Origin: Daphnia pulex
Taxonomy: Eukaryota > Arthropoda > Branchiopoda > Diplostraca > Daphniidae
Assembly (NCBI RefSeq): GCF_021134715.1
Contig: NC_060024.1
Location: 13,194,974-13,258,973 of the forward strand
Direction: 5' to 3'
DNA: 64,000 nucleotides
In this document: positions 1 to 10,845 of the stretch, in pieces
Layout: each line of letters opens with the position of its first letter
Numbering within the stretch: position 1 is the first letter of the stretch
Translations under genes and position numbers: made by a program
Notes under the pieces: generated by a model
What the model saw: only the letters and a program-made list of their open reading frames with translations
Database searches by the model: none
What the model was told of the DNA's origin: nothing

Positions 1-2446
1 AGCAAGCAAGCACTGTCGTCGGTCGTGCCAAGAACAAAAAGTAGCAAACAAACAACTATACCATTGCTGGACGTGACTGTCGTACGAAATGCCACCTGCG
101 CGTTTCCGTGTCGTATTTTCCTTCCCTTCACGCGTTTTCAAACAACTCTTCTTTCTTCTAAGTAGATCATGGCAAATAACCGGGGAACATTTGAAGTCAA
201 AGTAAGGATAAAATCCATAATTTCGGAGTTTATTTCTTTAGAAGCAGGAAAGTGAGTAGTTCAAAAATCCGAAATACAGACCAGCTGGGATTTTCTATAA
301 TCATCAGAAGTGAGAAACTACCAAATATTCAGTTTTCCCCACCTCATTTCACTCTGTTGAGATAAGATGTATGTTTCTAATCAGATTAATTTAAGATCAT
401 TAGCTTTTGCGGGCAATGTGTGTGGTTATGCGTTATTCTAACGTTTGATAGAAATATTAGTAAACTACGTGGGTCTCTCAAGGAGAGCGTTGATATTAGT
501 TTTGGTGGTGATTCTGAGATGTTAATAATCGGAGAATAAAAACTAATTTTGTTTTAATCATTTCGTAGTTTGATGGCAGTTAACATCATATGACGAATGG
601 CCTTGTGGACTAATCCAGTGGAAGCCGATGAACGATTCCACCCCCTGCTTCGTCTATGATTCAGTAAACCAAGTTCGGACTGGCCCAGTGGAGTGAGACG
701 GCTACAAGTAGTAATACTTGGGGAAGTTACCCGGCCATTTACGTCACATCGGATTACAACATCACCGCGATGACTCCGACGCAGTTAAATTGCCGGAATG
801 GTCACCGGATATCCCATCCATCTGGTTAAATTCTACAAAACTATTTGTTGCTATTCCATTCGTTCAGTTGTGTTCGGTTTTACAGGAGGCTAAATCTTCA
901 TTAGAGTGGTCCTAGTTCACCCCCCAGTCAATCGGGTTAGACAAATTGACCTGCAGCCGGTCTTATCGCATTTCCGACTTGGACATTGGTGCAACGTACA
1001 AGTAGGTTCGTATTTAGTGCAATTTCCTTCTTGTATTTTTGTTATTCACGTGATTTATCCCCTTCTGGCCTCTCCCTTTCTTACATTGTTTTAAAAACAT
1101 GATATTTTTAATAAGAAAAAAAAATTTCATTCAAGGTTCGCCATCTCTCACATCGGTCTATTACAGAAGTAGTCAACGTTCGAGTACAACGGCGTACAAG
1201 ATTGTACCACGAGTTACGATGATCATCGATCTGGCCTACCCTTAACTGTCTTTCTAATTTTTTTGTTTTCTTTTTAATGCGCATTTAAACAGCGCATTTT
1301 AAATTAGATAGGTTTGCGTTAGACTTTGTGTTTGAATCCAACCGGTACCAATAGTGTCAACATCATGGTCGCACATCCGATCTGGAATGTGACGTCCATC
1401 TTAGCATAGGGCTGAAGGTATTTAATAATGTTTTATTCTTGAATCCATCGTGTTTGTAGCTCAGAGCTAGTCTTCAACTGCCACGCACTAGTCCCGTGTT
1501 CGAACATAGTAGTTTAACATATGTTTGGGAAACATTCTGTCTATTGTTTGTAGGTTAATCATTGTATTCAACGTTGTATTTTCAACTGATATGATGATGA
1601 GATATTTTCAAGTCAGTTATTCTAAGAATTCATTTTAATACTTTAAGTAAAACAAACTATTCGAATAAAATCTAGATCAGTGGCCTAAGCGATTTTACCT
1701 GTTTTGTAACTTTGAAGTATCGTCATGTTTTTTAATCTCGAAGGGTTAAATTCTATCCCGGCCCGCCCCTCAACGTCATTCAATTACTCGTTTTTATAAG
1801 ATGGCTTAGAATTTTTTTCAAATTTATGAGTTGGGGCAGTTAAGGGAGGTAAGTGGGACTAAAAATAGTTAAATTCGCTAAACTTTTTCATCTCTTTAAA
1901 AATTTCGTTCAAAATAATGTTAAATGTTAATAGTCATCCCAGGATAATTTTCAAAAGAGAAGCGAGAGAGGAAATCTGGGAAAGCCGTTTTGATGCAATG
2001 ACCGTGGCCTACACCTGTTTCAACTTAACTCGCGATTATAATTTCTCTTTCATGTACAGGAAAACAATTTGATCAACCGGTATCTTTCCAGTTTCCACGT
2101 TGACCATGAATAATGATGGACGTGTGGTAGGTGGCTCGTGAGAAGTTTTTTTTTCTGTACCTCAATGCAGAACCACATCATTTGACCGGTACAATTTCGC
2201 ATTATTATTCTCATTTTATTGGATTATTTATAGTTATAGTTTTAAATCTGTAATAAAAAAAAGATTAAATATTTGAAGTCAGTATTAAGATTTTGATAAG
2301 AGATTTCATTATTTTTGTAAGTGGCGGCACGCGGGCACGCTATAAACTGACATGTACACCCGCAGTGCATCGCCCACATGCATGCACCATGGCAACGCCA
2401 CTTACCGCATGCATGTAGATTAAACGGGAACAGTCCAGGGCACGTG
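1..2446. other. intergenic, no gene recognised
   Basis: AT-rich sequence without a convincing coding region. The open frames here are at most 71 codons and show no family resemblance or splice-site logic. Around 1452-1506 there is a string that resembles the two internal RNA polymerase III boxes of a tRNA, but the arms do not pair (see findings). Nothing else stands out. Confidence 0.6.
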
Positions 2447-2709
2447 ACTCCTATCAATGTGATGCAACATTATAAATGTGTTCCTCAATGTAATTTCAGT
2501 TTGTAAAATAGGTTTTACAGCAGGTGAAATCTCTTCTTCATTTCTGACTAATAAAACAGATGGTATTTGGTTGTGGCCAGCTGGTGAAATCTGACCCTTG
2601 CTTGTTGTTGGATTTTGACCCGGGGACAATGAAGATAGCTGGAAACTTTAGGGGTAATAAGCCACGAGCACGAGAGGATCGAAAGGTACGGCCACCCCAT
2701 CTTTCTCGT
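2447..2709 (+). repeat. left arm of long inverted repeat
   Basis: This stretch is repeated in reverse complement at 7848-8129. Shared landmarks in order are ACTCCTATCAATGTGATGC, a CAGGTGAAATCTCTTCTTC block, CCAGCTG(G)TGAAATCTG, a GACCCGGGGACAATGAAG block and GCCACGAGCACGAGAGG. The match ends near CATCTTTCTCGT. The arms differ by scattered substitutions and one indel of ~8 bp near the inner end (after GAGAGG). The arms enclose 5.1 kb that holds no transposase-sized reading frame. It could be the terminal inverted repeats of a decayed non-autonomous element or a simple inverted duplication. No clear target-site duplication is visible. Confidence 0.85.
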
Positions 2710-3115
2710 CTTAAAGGGCACACTAGAGACTTTGGGATCTGGGGGTAAACAGCTTGAGTAAAAATTAGATTAAATGAGAAATCTGGTCAATTGGTCCATC
2801 CATCAAATTGGCCTAGTAAGCTGAAGTCCTGATAGATTAGATCTTTTATTATTTTTTGTATTGTGTATTTTTGTTTGTGGCTATGGCACGCCGAAAGGGT
2901 CATTAAAAAAATATTTAAAAAAAGGACAACTTTTGTCGCAACGCCATCTAGCGGTCAAATGTAGAACTACATACAAAAATTCCTTTTTCCTTCCCCAACA
3001 CGCGGAAATTTTCTCTGCCATAGGCCCATAGTCGGACATTTAAAATATTTAAAATTCAATAGTCGAACATTACTGTCGAACATGAAAATAATTAAAGAAT
3101 TTATTGTCGCGTAGT

Positions 3116-3290
3116 GGAGTTCTACTGTCGGGCACTGGAGTTCTATTGTCGGGTATTTTTAATAAAACAAAGGAGTTCTTATCATCTTATGTCTTTGGAC
3201 AGTTTGGAGTTCTACTGTCGCATACAAAGGCATTTTTTAAAATTTAAATTAAAATATTGGGGTTCTATTGTCGGTGGAGTTCTACGGTCG
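3116..3290 (+). repeat. array of a dispersed 15-bp motif
   Basis: Five copies of GGAGTTCTAYTGTCG or a one-base variant occur at 3116, 3137, 3206, 3259 and 3276. They are separated by unrelated AT-rich spacers of irregular length (about 2-54 bp). A sixth, broken copy (GGAGTTCTTATC) lies near 3172. Shorter relatives ending in TGTCG or AGTCG occur just upstream (3030-3108). Irregular spacing with a constant core is unlike a simple tandem repeat. Confidence 0.75.
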
Positions 3291-3315
3291 CCATAACGGC
3301 GGATTGTCCCCCCAT

Positions 3316-3329
3316 CCACCAGGTGGCGC
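3316..3329 (-). promoter_or_regulatory. CTCF-like site
   Basis: The 14-mer CCACCAGGTGGCGC fits the remembered animal CTCF core consensus (CCASYAGRKGGCRS) at every position. It lies directly after the 15-bp motif array. Related sites built on CCATCTAGCGGTC occur at 2942 and 18675. Binding is inferred only. Confidence 0.4.
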
Positions 3330-3854
3330 GAGTGTCTTCGTGAGGAAGAAATATTTGCCATTTGTTTCCCATTAATCCCATAGCCGGTTGTTTCCGAGAC
3401 GCTGACTTGAAAGTGTCTTCTAAGTTATTGATGATCTAGTTGATTGATCTTAGTTGATTGGTGTCGGTCTACATTTTTAGCTATTAAATGTAATTGGTAA
3501 AGCTAGTTTGGATTTCTTAAATTTAATTAATCTTTGACGTCTCTGTCTGAATTTCAGGCAATCTGGCATATAATTTCACTTGGCCAAATGTGATGACGTG
3601 GGTCGAAACCGCTGTCCATTTTGTCGAAATGTCGGCCATTTTTAGCTGTACGTCTCATCTCGTGCAGAAACACTTCAGAGCTAGTAAAGTAATTTTGTTA
3701 ATCAATCCTTCTGCAATTATGCAATAGGTTTTACTTTTATTAGTTGATTTTCAGGTCGGAAATGGAGATCCCTTTGCTCAACTTTTGCAGAAATTTAGAA
3801 CATGACAAAGTCTGAGCTTCACGGCATAGTATCATTAATGTGGTTTTGTTGCAG

Positions 3855-3962
3855 CCAGCTGGTGAAAGGTGTGATCGAGTCATGGTTGAGTTGCAGCTTC
3901 TGCATGCAGTTTTTCGAGCTGGTGCTATCCCAAGTGTAACTGCAGGAAAACTTCTTGAATTG
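3855..3962 (+). repeat. exon-like duplicated module, copy 1
   Basis: A 108-nt block preceded by TTGTTGCAG and followed by GTAATATG, so it looks exactly like an internal exon of 36 codons, and it is open in phase 0. Related blocks lie at 4345-4540 and about 5004-5085 on the same strand and near 8435-8520 on the opposite strand. Similarity to copy 2 continues into the flanking 'intron' (GTAATTTGAT..TAACTTGGGAA), so whole segments were duplicated, not only exons. The reading frame is not kept in the other copies, which argues against a conserved protein. Confidence 0.55.
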
Positions 3963-4344
3963 GTAATATGATTGATATTATTGGTTGTAACTTGGGAAAT
4001 CGTTTTTTTTTTTATTTTGCATTCAACTGATAGTTGATCGCAACATGACTAGAGACTAGAGAGTAGACCCCTTTGCTTCTCTGTTGCAATTATGAGTTAA
4101 GACCATTATGGAAATGTGGATTACATTTGTTATTTTCAAGTTGGAAAACTTGACAACTACAAATTCCTTTGTAAGATTTATCAAGGTAATTCTGAGAGAT
4201 TGTATAGTTTAACTTCATACTTTTGTCGTTTTGTTATGTTACATGAGATTCTGTTCCTTGTTAGTAACTTGTTTTTGTTTTTCAATAGCCAGGTGAAGTC
4301 TGCGCTTTTTTTTGCAGTCAAATGTGCGCATGGATTCGTTGCAG

Positions 4345-4540
4345 TCATCCAGTGAAAGGTGTGATTAAATTGAGCTGTTGCATGCAGTCTTTGGTGCTGA
4401 TGTTGTCCTGGAGTATGGGAGAGTTCCATGCTTCAAGTCTTCTGGGATCAGCCATATCTGATTTGACGCTGGATCATGCTGCATTGTGGTTACCGAAATG
4501 TTGGACATCTAGTAGAACTGCAAGAAGACTCCTTGAAATG
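4345..4540 (+). repeat. exon-like duplicated module, copy 2
   Basis: It begins after GTTGCAG and ends before GTAATTTG, like copy 1, and shares GTGAAAGGTGTGAT, GAGCTGTTGCATGCAGT and AACTGCAAGAAGACTCCTTGAA-type blocks. It is longer than copy 1 because of an internal insertion. The frame corresponding to copy 1 meets a stop (TAA) at the eighth codon, so this copy does not encode the same peptide. Confidence 0.5.
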
Positions 4541-5003
4541 GTAATTTGATAAAAATTATAAGTTCTAACTTGGGAAGTATCATGCTTGGACTACTGTAAT
4601 TGCTTACATTGTTTAATTTTAACATTTGGGGATTTCATCATGTCAACAGCTCTTTCCTTTGATCATATGTAAATTAATTGAGTTATGGATTGTTTAAGGG
4701 GAATTGGTTAACAAGATAGGCAGATACTGTAGAAGAATGTTTTTGTTTCACTGCAGAGCACTACAAATTTCAAATGAATTTGTATTGAAATCTTAAATGA
4801 GTAATCTAGTTTCATGTAAATTTTTGTTTAAACTATAGTTATCAGATAGTGTTGCCATAGAATATTTGGGTGAACTCCATTTGAAGTGATTTTTTTTATT
4901 TTATACAGAATTTCCATTGATCAAACATTAATTTCATTTTGGTCATAGGTTTATGTTTACGTAGCAGTGATGTTGCTGTCCAATATGGCATATGTTGTTG
5001 CAG

Positions 5004-5085
5004 CCTATACTGGTGAAAGATTTTTTGCATCGAGTTATGCTGTTGCTGTTCCTTGGTGCCGGACTGCTGGTGTTGTCCACAAAAG
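5004..5085 (+). repeat. exon-like duplicated module, copy 3 (diverged)
   Basis: It follows GTTGTTGCAG and carries CTGGTGAAAGA, GCATCGAGTTATG and a GCTGTTGCTGTTCCTTGG-like block that aligns loosely with copies 1 and 2. It is the most diverged plus-strand member, and its 3' limit is uncertain. Confidence 0.35.
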
Positions 5086-5346
5086 TTACATCCAGTTTTA
5101 ATTGTTATTTGCGTCTATGAAGTTAACCGTTTATATGTTGAGAATGAAAAAAAAAAATAGTAATACGGGGAACTTTTACGTTGAACAAATAATAAACATG
5201 CCTTCGCGATTGGGCAACCAGCGAGGAGGAGATTGGGGGGGGGGGCAATTGATATTCATTAACTAGAAGAAGTCGTGATTTGTTTTATTAAGGTAGAAAT
5301 GAAATCCTTTGTCTATCACATCCATATATCTACCTATATAACCACA

Positions 5347-5478
5347 TCTATTCCTCAAACCCCATAACATCCACCAACATCCATTCCTTAAACCCCATAA
5401 CTTCCATTAACATCCATTCCTTAAACCCCATAACTTCCACCAACAACTATTCGTTAAACCCCCATTTCTCCACAAATA
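5347..5478 (+). repeat. 33-bp tandem repeat, four units
   Basis: Four head-to-tail units of 33 bp start at 5347, 5380, 5413 and 5446. The core reads CCATTCCTTAAACCCCATAA followed by CTTCCACCAACA. Units 2 and 3 are nearly identical, and unit 4 is the most diverged. Confidence 0.85.
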
Positions 5479-5611
5479 TCTGTAATATATAAACATTATT
5501 GTTAAATAAATATACTTGTTATGTAAAATTTATAACTCAATTTTATTAAGGAACACTTTATAAAATAAACAATTCATTAAACAGAGGCTCCGGTTCAAGT
5601 CAGTTTTTTTT

Positions 5612-6132
5612 TGTGCGAGGCTTTTTAGCAAGCAATCGGCCTCCCAATTTGACAAAAAGTGATAATTTGTTTTCACGGAAATTGCGTCAGACGGTTACAA
5701 AATTTCTATTTCAACAATCTCATGTAGAAATTTGCATCTAGTCTACTGGTGCAAATTGCAATTCTTTAAGCTTGATTATTTAGGAGATGTGTTAAAAAAA
5801 TTGTGAGTAGCCAACAAAATGAACTAATTCGCTTTTTCAGAATATTTTGAAGATAGATCACAAGAAAATCTAAAAACAACAAAGTGATCTAAAACCAAAA
5901 TATTCAGAAAAAGTGGATTAGTTCAATTGTTTAGCTAACCACAGTTGCTTTTAACACATCACCTAAATTAATGAAGCTTAAAGAATCACAATTTGTACCA
6001 GTAGACTAAATGCAAATTTCTACATGAGATTGTTGAATTAGAAATTTTGTAACCGTCTGACGAAATTTCCGTGAAAACAAACTATCACTCTTTGTCAAAT
6101 TGGGTGGCGGATTGCTTGCTAAAACTCGCACA
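5612..6132. mobile_element. foldback element (long palindrome)
   Basis: A 521-bp near-palindrome. It opens with TGTGCGAG at 5612 and closes with CTCGCACA at 6132. The two halves are reverse complements over most of their length; matching landmarks include AGCAAGCAATC, TCAGACGGTTACAAAATTTC, TCTCATGTAGAAATTTGCAT and TTTTTCAGAATATTTTG. The axis is near 5872. There is no open frame and no visible target-site duplication. It resembles a foldback-type MITE, and transcription across it would give a very long hairpin RNA. It sits inside the 2447-8129 inverted-repeat interval. Confidence 0.85.
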
Positions 6133-6623
6133 TGCAGTGTCGGCGTAGATCCAGGGAGATTACCTGGAAATGGAAGAAGAGAGAAGAGTGCGAGGCAAGT
6201 TTTACTGGGGAGCGATTAGTCATAATAGGCTTCCGGGTTAGACTCATGACCCTCTAAAAGTTTTCGTCGGATCATGCGCCTTCCAAGTCCCCGTTCGACC
6301 AGAGCCCTCCCCTCCTCCTGGTTTCACAGCGGGTGAGTGACCACCGGCGGGCGTTGGTTAGTGGTTAGTTAGGGAAACGGGGCCACAGAAAAGAAGGGAG
6401 CCCAGAAATGCACTTGTAATTTAATCTAACTACACAATTTATCAGTCTTGGATTACAGCATTCTCTCGTCGGTTTTCACCAGTGGATGTGATCAGTAGCG
6501 AAGGATTACCCTGTAAGTAGAATGGAGATTTATTTGGATGACAATCATTTTCAATAAGATTGTAGCGACAAAAAGCAATACCTAAAATCAAGAGGGACTG
6601 TGTCAGACTGTGTAAGGAGCTAA

Positions 6624-7412
6624 ATAGGGAGATTCAAGGGTAGCAGCCATTGTCACGTCCATCATCTCGTCCAAGGAAACGCCATCACACATCGCGAACA
6701 GCCAAAAATCTAAAGGGTGAAACTCCGTGCTGTGTTGAGAGCAGGGTAGTAGAAGCCGGTTGGGTAGTCGAATGATGCTGGCCGCCTAAATGATGTTCAT
6801 GTAGGCCGCATCTTCTCGGTCATTACCTAAATGGCTAAATCAAGAAACAAAATGTATAAACAAAATTTAAATTCAGTGACATGACAATGAAGTTACACAG
6901 GTAACACCAATCAGCTTTCCTAAGCAATCCAGAAGATGGAATGAGTCAAGTTCGATGACAAAGCGAATGATCCGCGTTGAACGTGTGGTCATTGCCTTAT
7001 TTCGGAGGGATAACCAGATGCCCCACATTTGGTCTTATAGGCAACATCTAAATAAGAAATCAAACAATCGTTAAAATTGCTATTAGAATGACAACTTCTC
7101 TAAATTCAATGTAAACACAACTTACAATGATGATAGCATGATCACAATATTTAACCTCTTTTTTTGTTGTTGACAAATAGAGAGATTCAAGGGTAGCAGC
7201 CAATAACGGGTTAGCAAACAAGGAATCTTGTTGGCTGTATGTCCTTTTCTTGGAAGGACATAACTTCTCATAAAGTCAGTCATGCTAATTTAGAAACCTG
7301 TAAATAAAACAAAAATTCATATTAGACTGCAATTAATAAAGTTCAGTAAACAAGGGAACTTTTATACACATGAAATCACCAATCAGTTATCCAAGATAAG
7401 ATGGAATGAGAG
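6624..7412 (+). repeat. imperfect direct duplication, two copies
   Basis: Two blocks recur in the same order. GAGATTCAAGGGTAGCAGCCA lies at 6629-6649 and 7182-7202. An ACACCAATCAG..AGATGGAATGAG block lies at about 6902-6945 and 7375-7412. The intervening sequence is diverged and differs in length, so this is an old duplication of about 0.3 kb. No coding potential is seen in either copy. Confidence 0.6.
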
Positions 7413-7847
7413 ATTGTTCCATGCTGGGGTCAGTGATCTAGCAAGTTCAATAGAAACAGCCGATAATTAAGATTAATCCTAACAAAACATGAGAAGAATA
7501 GATGTTTTAGCATGAAATAAAGCTAGTGTTGGTTTTTAGTTTTTTACCTGTATCATTTCGATGACACAGTAGAATACAATGAGTTTGAAAAAAATAGTTG
7601 ACAGTAGGTTGCACGACTTTCAAGTTTACTCTGACTTGACTGTGAGTTGATGAAAAACAAAAACATTAAGGTTATCCAACATATACAGATTCACATCACC
7701 GACAAGTTATTACAGACGAAATCACTCGAGTTTACCTATGAATCATTGGTAATTTTCGAAGCTAGCTTAACGATGATTGTTGACTTATCAGAGATGTTAC
7801 AACTTCTCACGTTCGAAGAAAAGGGGAGATCGGAGAAAAGGAAGGAA

Positions 7848-8129
7848 ACGAGAAAGATGGAGTGGCCGTACTAGCAGCATCTTTTTCGTTCCTCTCGTGC
7901 TCGTGGCTTATTACCTCTAAAGTTTCCAGCTATCTTCATTGTCCCCGGGTCAAAATCCAAAGTTCCAACAACAAGCAAGGGCCAGATTTCACCAGCTGGC
8001 CACAACCAAATACCATGTGTTTTGTTAGTCAGCAATGAAGAAGAGATTTCACCTGCTGTAAAACCTATTTTACAAACTGAAATTACATTGAGGAACAGAT
8101 TTATAATGTTGCATCACATTGATAGGAGT
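7848..8129 (-). repeat. right arm of long inverted repeat
   Basis: This is the reverse complement of 2447-2709. It runs from ACGAGAAAGATGG at the inner end to GATAGGAGT at the outer end and includes CTCTCGTGCTCGTGGCTTATT and TTTCACCAGCTGGCCACAACC. It carries extra bases relative to the left arm near 7866-7890. Both arms are otherwise unlike any gene I recognise. Confidence 0.85.
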
Positions 8130-8434
8130 AACGTCGAATTAATCAGTCCCTTATTTTGATATAAGAATTGTACAAAGAGTCAACAGTAAATAAGATTTTA
8201 CAAATTGAAAAAAAAAATGCAAACAATGAAAATCAAGTCATTTAAAACCACATGTCCACACTCCACAGACTTCACTGAAGGTTACGTTACTGAAGTAAAG
8301 GATCTACTATGTATCTGTCTTCCATTACTTAATCAATAGCTTATCTTTCTTAAAGAGAAATTGATCAACATAATTACTTTTTGTCAATTGTTTCTGGTTC
8401 TGCATGGGATGCTAAGAAATATTGGGCAGAACAA

Positions 8435-8520
8435 CCAACATTCAAGGATAACAGCAACACCACAAACTGATTGCAACAGCTAACTTGTTCATACCTTCCC
8501 CACCAACTGACTGCAGCTCA
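8435..8520 (-). repeat. exon-like module, copy 4 (opposite strand)
   Basis: Read on the minus strand this gives GCTGCAGTCAGTTGGTGG, then TAGCTGTTGCAATCAGT, then TGTGGTGTTGCTGTTATCC. It aligns block by block with copy 2 at 4345. The minus-strand copy lies outside the inverted-repeat interval that contains the three plus-strand copies. Confidence 0.4.
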
Positions 8521-8995
8521 TACTCAGATGCTGTTAAAACAAAACAAGAAAAAATAAAATGTCTTATCACTCATGCGACATAATTTAATGACAGGCAAAA
8601 TTAAACTAAACAGTCCCTTGAAAGTTGAAACTACTTCAATAACATAAATTTTAAGAGACAAGAACTAAATGACAGTACACCATTACCTCTATCTGCTGTT
8701 GGCAGTTTGTTATGAACTTCATACTGGGAGTGCTGGGAGGCAGAACTGCAGGGAATAACATCCAAGAGTTTCTCGCTGCTTGATCAACTTGGCATCACAT
8801 TATTCTCCATTCAACGGCACTGAACTTCCTTTGGATACTATTGCATTAATGGAGTGAGAGACCTGTTAAGGTTGATTTATGTAAAAGAAAGGCAAATAGC
8901 AGACGAAATCGCTAAGCATGGGAGTGATGGGACTGGTGAGAGGAGTTGGAGTTGCTTGCAATTTGCAAATAGAAGAATGCCAACTTATAACGACT

Positions 8996-9008
8996 GACGC
9001 TAGGTGGC
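8996..9008 (-). promoter_or_regulatory. CTCF-like motif just upstream of RSRC2
   Basis: On the minus strand this reads GCCACCTAGCGTC, a close relative of the GCCATCTAGCG motif seen at 2943 and 41217. It lies about 50 bp before the RSRC2 start codon, so it falls in the promoter or 5' UTR. The assignment is by motif resemblance only. Confidence 0.3.
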
Positions 9009-9059
9009 TATTGTTTTCACAGCAGACAAGTTTGCTGAATGAAAATTTTTTTAGGTAAA

Positions 9060-10823
9060 ATGGCGGGGCTTGTAGACTACGGCGTCGATAGCGACAGAGA
9101 AAGTAATGACAGTCCAAATCACGAGAGTTCATCTGTAAGTATTTTTATCATAAATATTGCAATTATGTAACATAATTTAACTTTACGTGTCTCTTGTAAA
9201 CCAGTTGAATCGAAAACAAACCGACGCCAACCCTCAACCTGACGACGCGTCTCATAGAACAAAAGGAAGTTCTAGCAGTAAGGAATCAAAATCTTCAAAA
9301 TCTGGACATTCTAAAGAGGTTAGTTCGAGCTGAATTGATGGTTAACAAAATTTGAAAGTTTTTCGTCCAAGATGTTTGAGCTAAAACTCATTAGATATAA
9401 AAAAAGAGTGCAAATTTGAATTGTAATTTGAAAACAAAATCAAACGTGGAAATCCCCAATAATTGTACTCACTTGAAATGCATTGTGGATCTAATTTTTG
9501 TTCGCCAAAAGCCACATCTGCCACATATCATTACCTAGGTCCACAAGAGTAGTAGTTCTAGTTCAAAGAACAAATCCAATGATCGTCACCACAAGCATCA
9601 CAAGAGAAGCAGGAGCAGGAGCAGAGATAGAAGCAGGAGCAGCAAGAAACGGTCAAGATCCCGAGATCGCAAGGATCGTCATCGTGATGAACGGTAAAGC
9701 CTTATTTGTAAAATGTTTTTATTGGGGAGTTTCTTTATTAAAAATGCAACTTAATTTTTCTTCCATCATAATAGAAAGAAGAAGCGTCGATCCAAATCTC
9801 GCTCAAGATCTCGTTCCAGATCTCGTTCCACAAGTTTGAGCAGAAAAGATCGGAAATCAGATCGACGAACACGTAGCCAAGAGAGACGGGAAAAGAAAGC
9901 AGGTAGTAGAATTACTTTTACTCGTTATCCAAGATAATTAGTGAATAATTGGATTGATTTGTTCAATTGCCAGCCACTATTGCACGTATGGGATTGGACG
10001 TGACTAACGTAGCTGCAAGTTTAGTCATGCCTTCGGCCGAAAGCAAAACCCCCGTCGCCGACATGTCGTCCGTCAAGCAGAATCCTCATTTTACCTCATC
10101 TGTTGCTGCAGCGTCATCATCGGCCATGTCGGCGGCCGTTCAGGCAGCAGCCCAGCAAGTTTTGCAAAGTCGAGTAGCTGAGGCGCAGCAAGTAACTGGC
10201 GTGACTTTGCCTTCCTTTTACAATCCGGCCGCCGTCAATCCCATGAAATACGCCCAGCAAATACAAAAGAGAAAACTGTTGTGGGCCAACAAGGTTTGTT
10301 ACATTGTTTAAACCATCTTCTTTCCAGTTTACCGAGTCCTTAACGTAGTTTTTCCTCAAATTGTCAGGAGAAAACTGAGCCACCGACAACGGCCAAACTT
10401 TGGGAAGCAACGGCCTTCACGCAAGACCAAGACGGAAAAATGACTGCCAAGTTCAAACGGCTGATGGGCATCAAAAACGATCCATCAGAAGGAGGTAAAA
10501 AGGATAAAAATTCGCTATAAAAAGATAACAAGGAAATACTTATGTTAAAACTCGTTCTTTAACGAGCCACAAAAATGCAGTCTGCCATTCCAACTACTTG
10601 AACTAAACATCTTTTATTTTTATTTTGCTACACTCGACTAGGAGCCGGTCCGTCTCAGGCAGTTGAAGATCGTCAACCCGAATCGTCTGTTGATGTATTG
10701 AAGAAACAGCAAGAACTCTTCGCTTCACTTGATCAACAGTATCAAGTTGCCAGAGCGACAACACATACTCAGCGAGGACTTGGTCTCGGATTCGGGTCAT
10801 CAAGTTCTTCTTATCCGCGTTGA
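9060..10823 (+). CDS. RSRC2: RSRC2 (arginine/serine-rich coiled-coil protein 2)
   Basis: A nuclear SR-type protein of 366 residues, inferred to act in mRNA processing. Coding exons are 9060-9134, 9205-9318, 9539-9693, 9775-9902, 9974-10293, 10368-10494 and 10642-10823. All introns are GT-AG, 70-220 bp long, and the phases close exactly. The N-terminus (MAGLVDYGVDSDRES) is acidic and serine-rich. Exons 3-4 encode an RS domain with repeated RSRSRS. Exon 5 holds an alanine/glutamine-rich helix, then SFYNPAAVNPMKYA and QKRKLLW. Exons 6-7 hold FKRLMGIK and the C-terminal QQYQVARATTHTQRGLGLGF. These C-terminal blocks are the RSRC2 hallmark as I remember the vertebrate protein. The ATG context is AAAATGG. 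An AATAAA lies at 10840, rather close to the stop, so a later signal may be used. Confidence 0.93.
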
Positions 10824-10845
10824 TGGAGGCTAAACAGATAATAAA

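Noticed and set aside
5160..5260. Possible transposon end near the poly-G run
   Set aside because: No inverted partner or target-site duplication was found.
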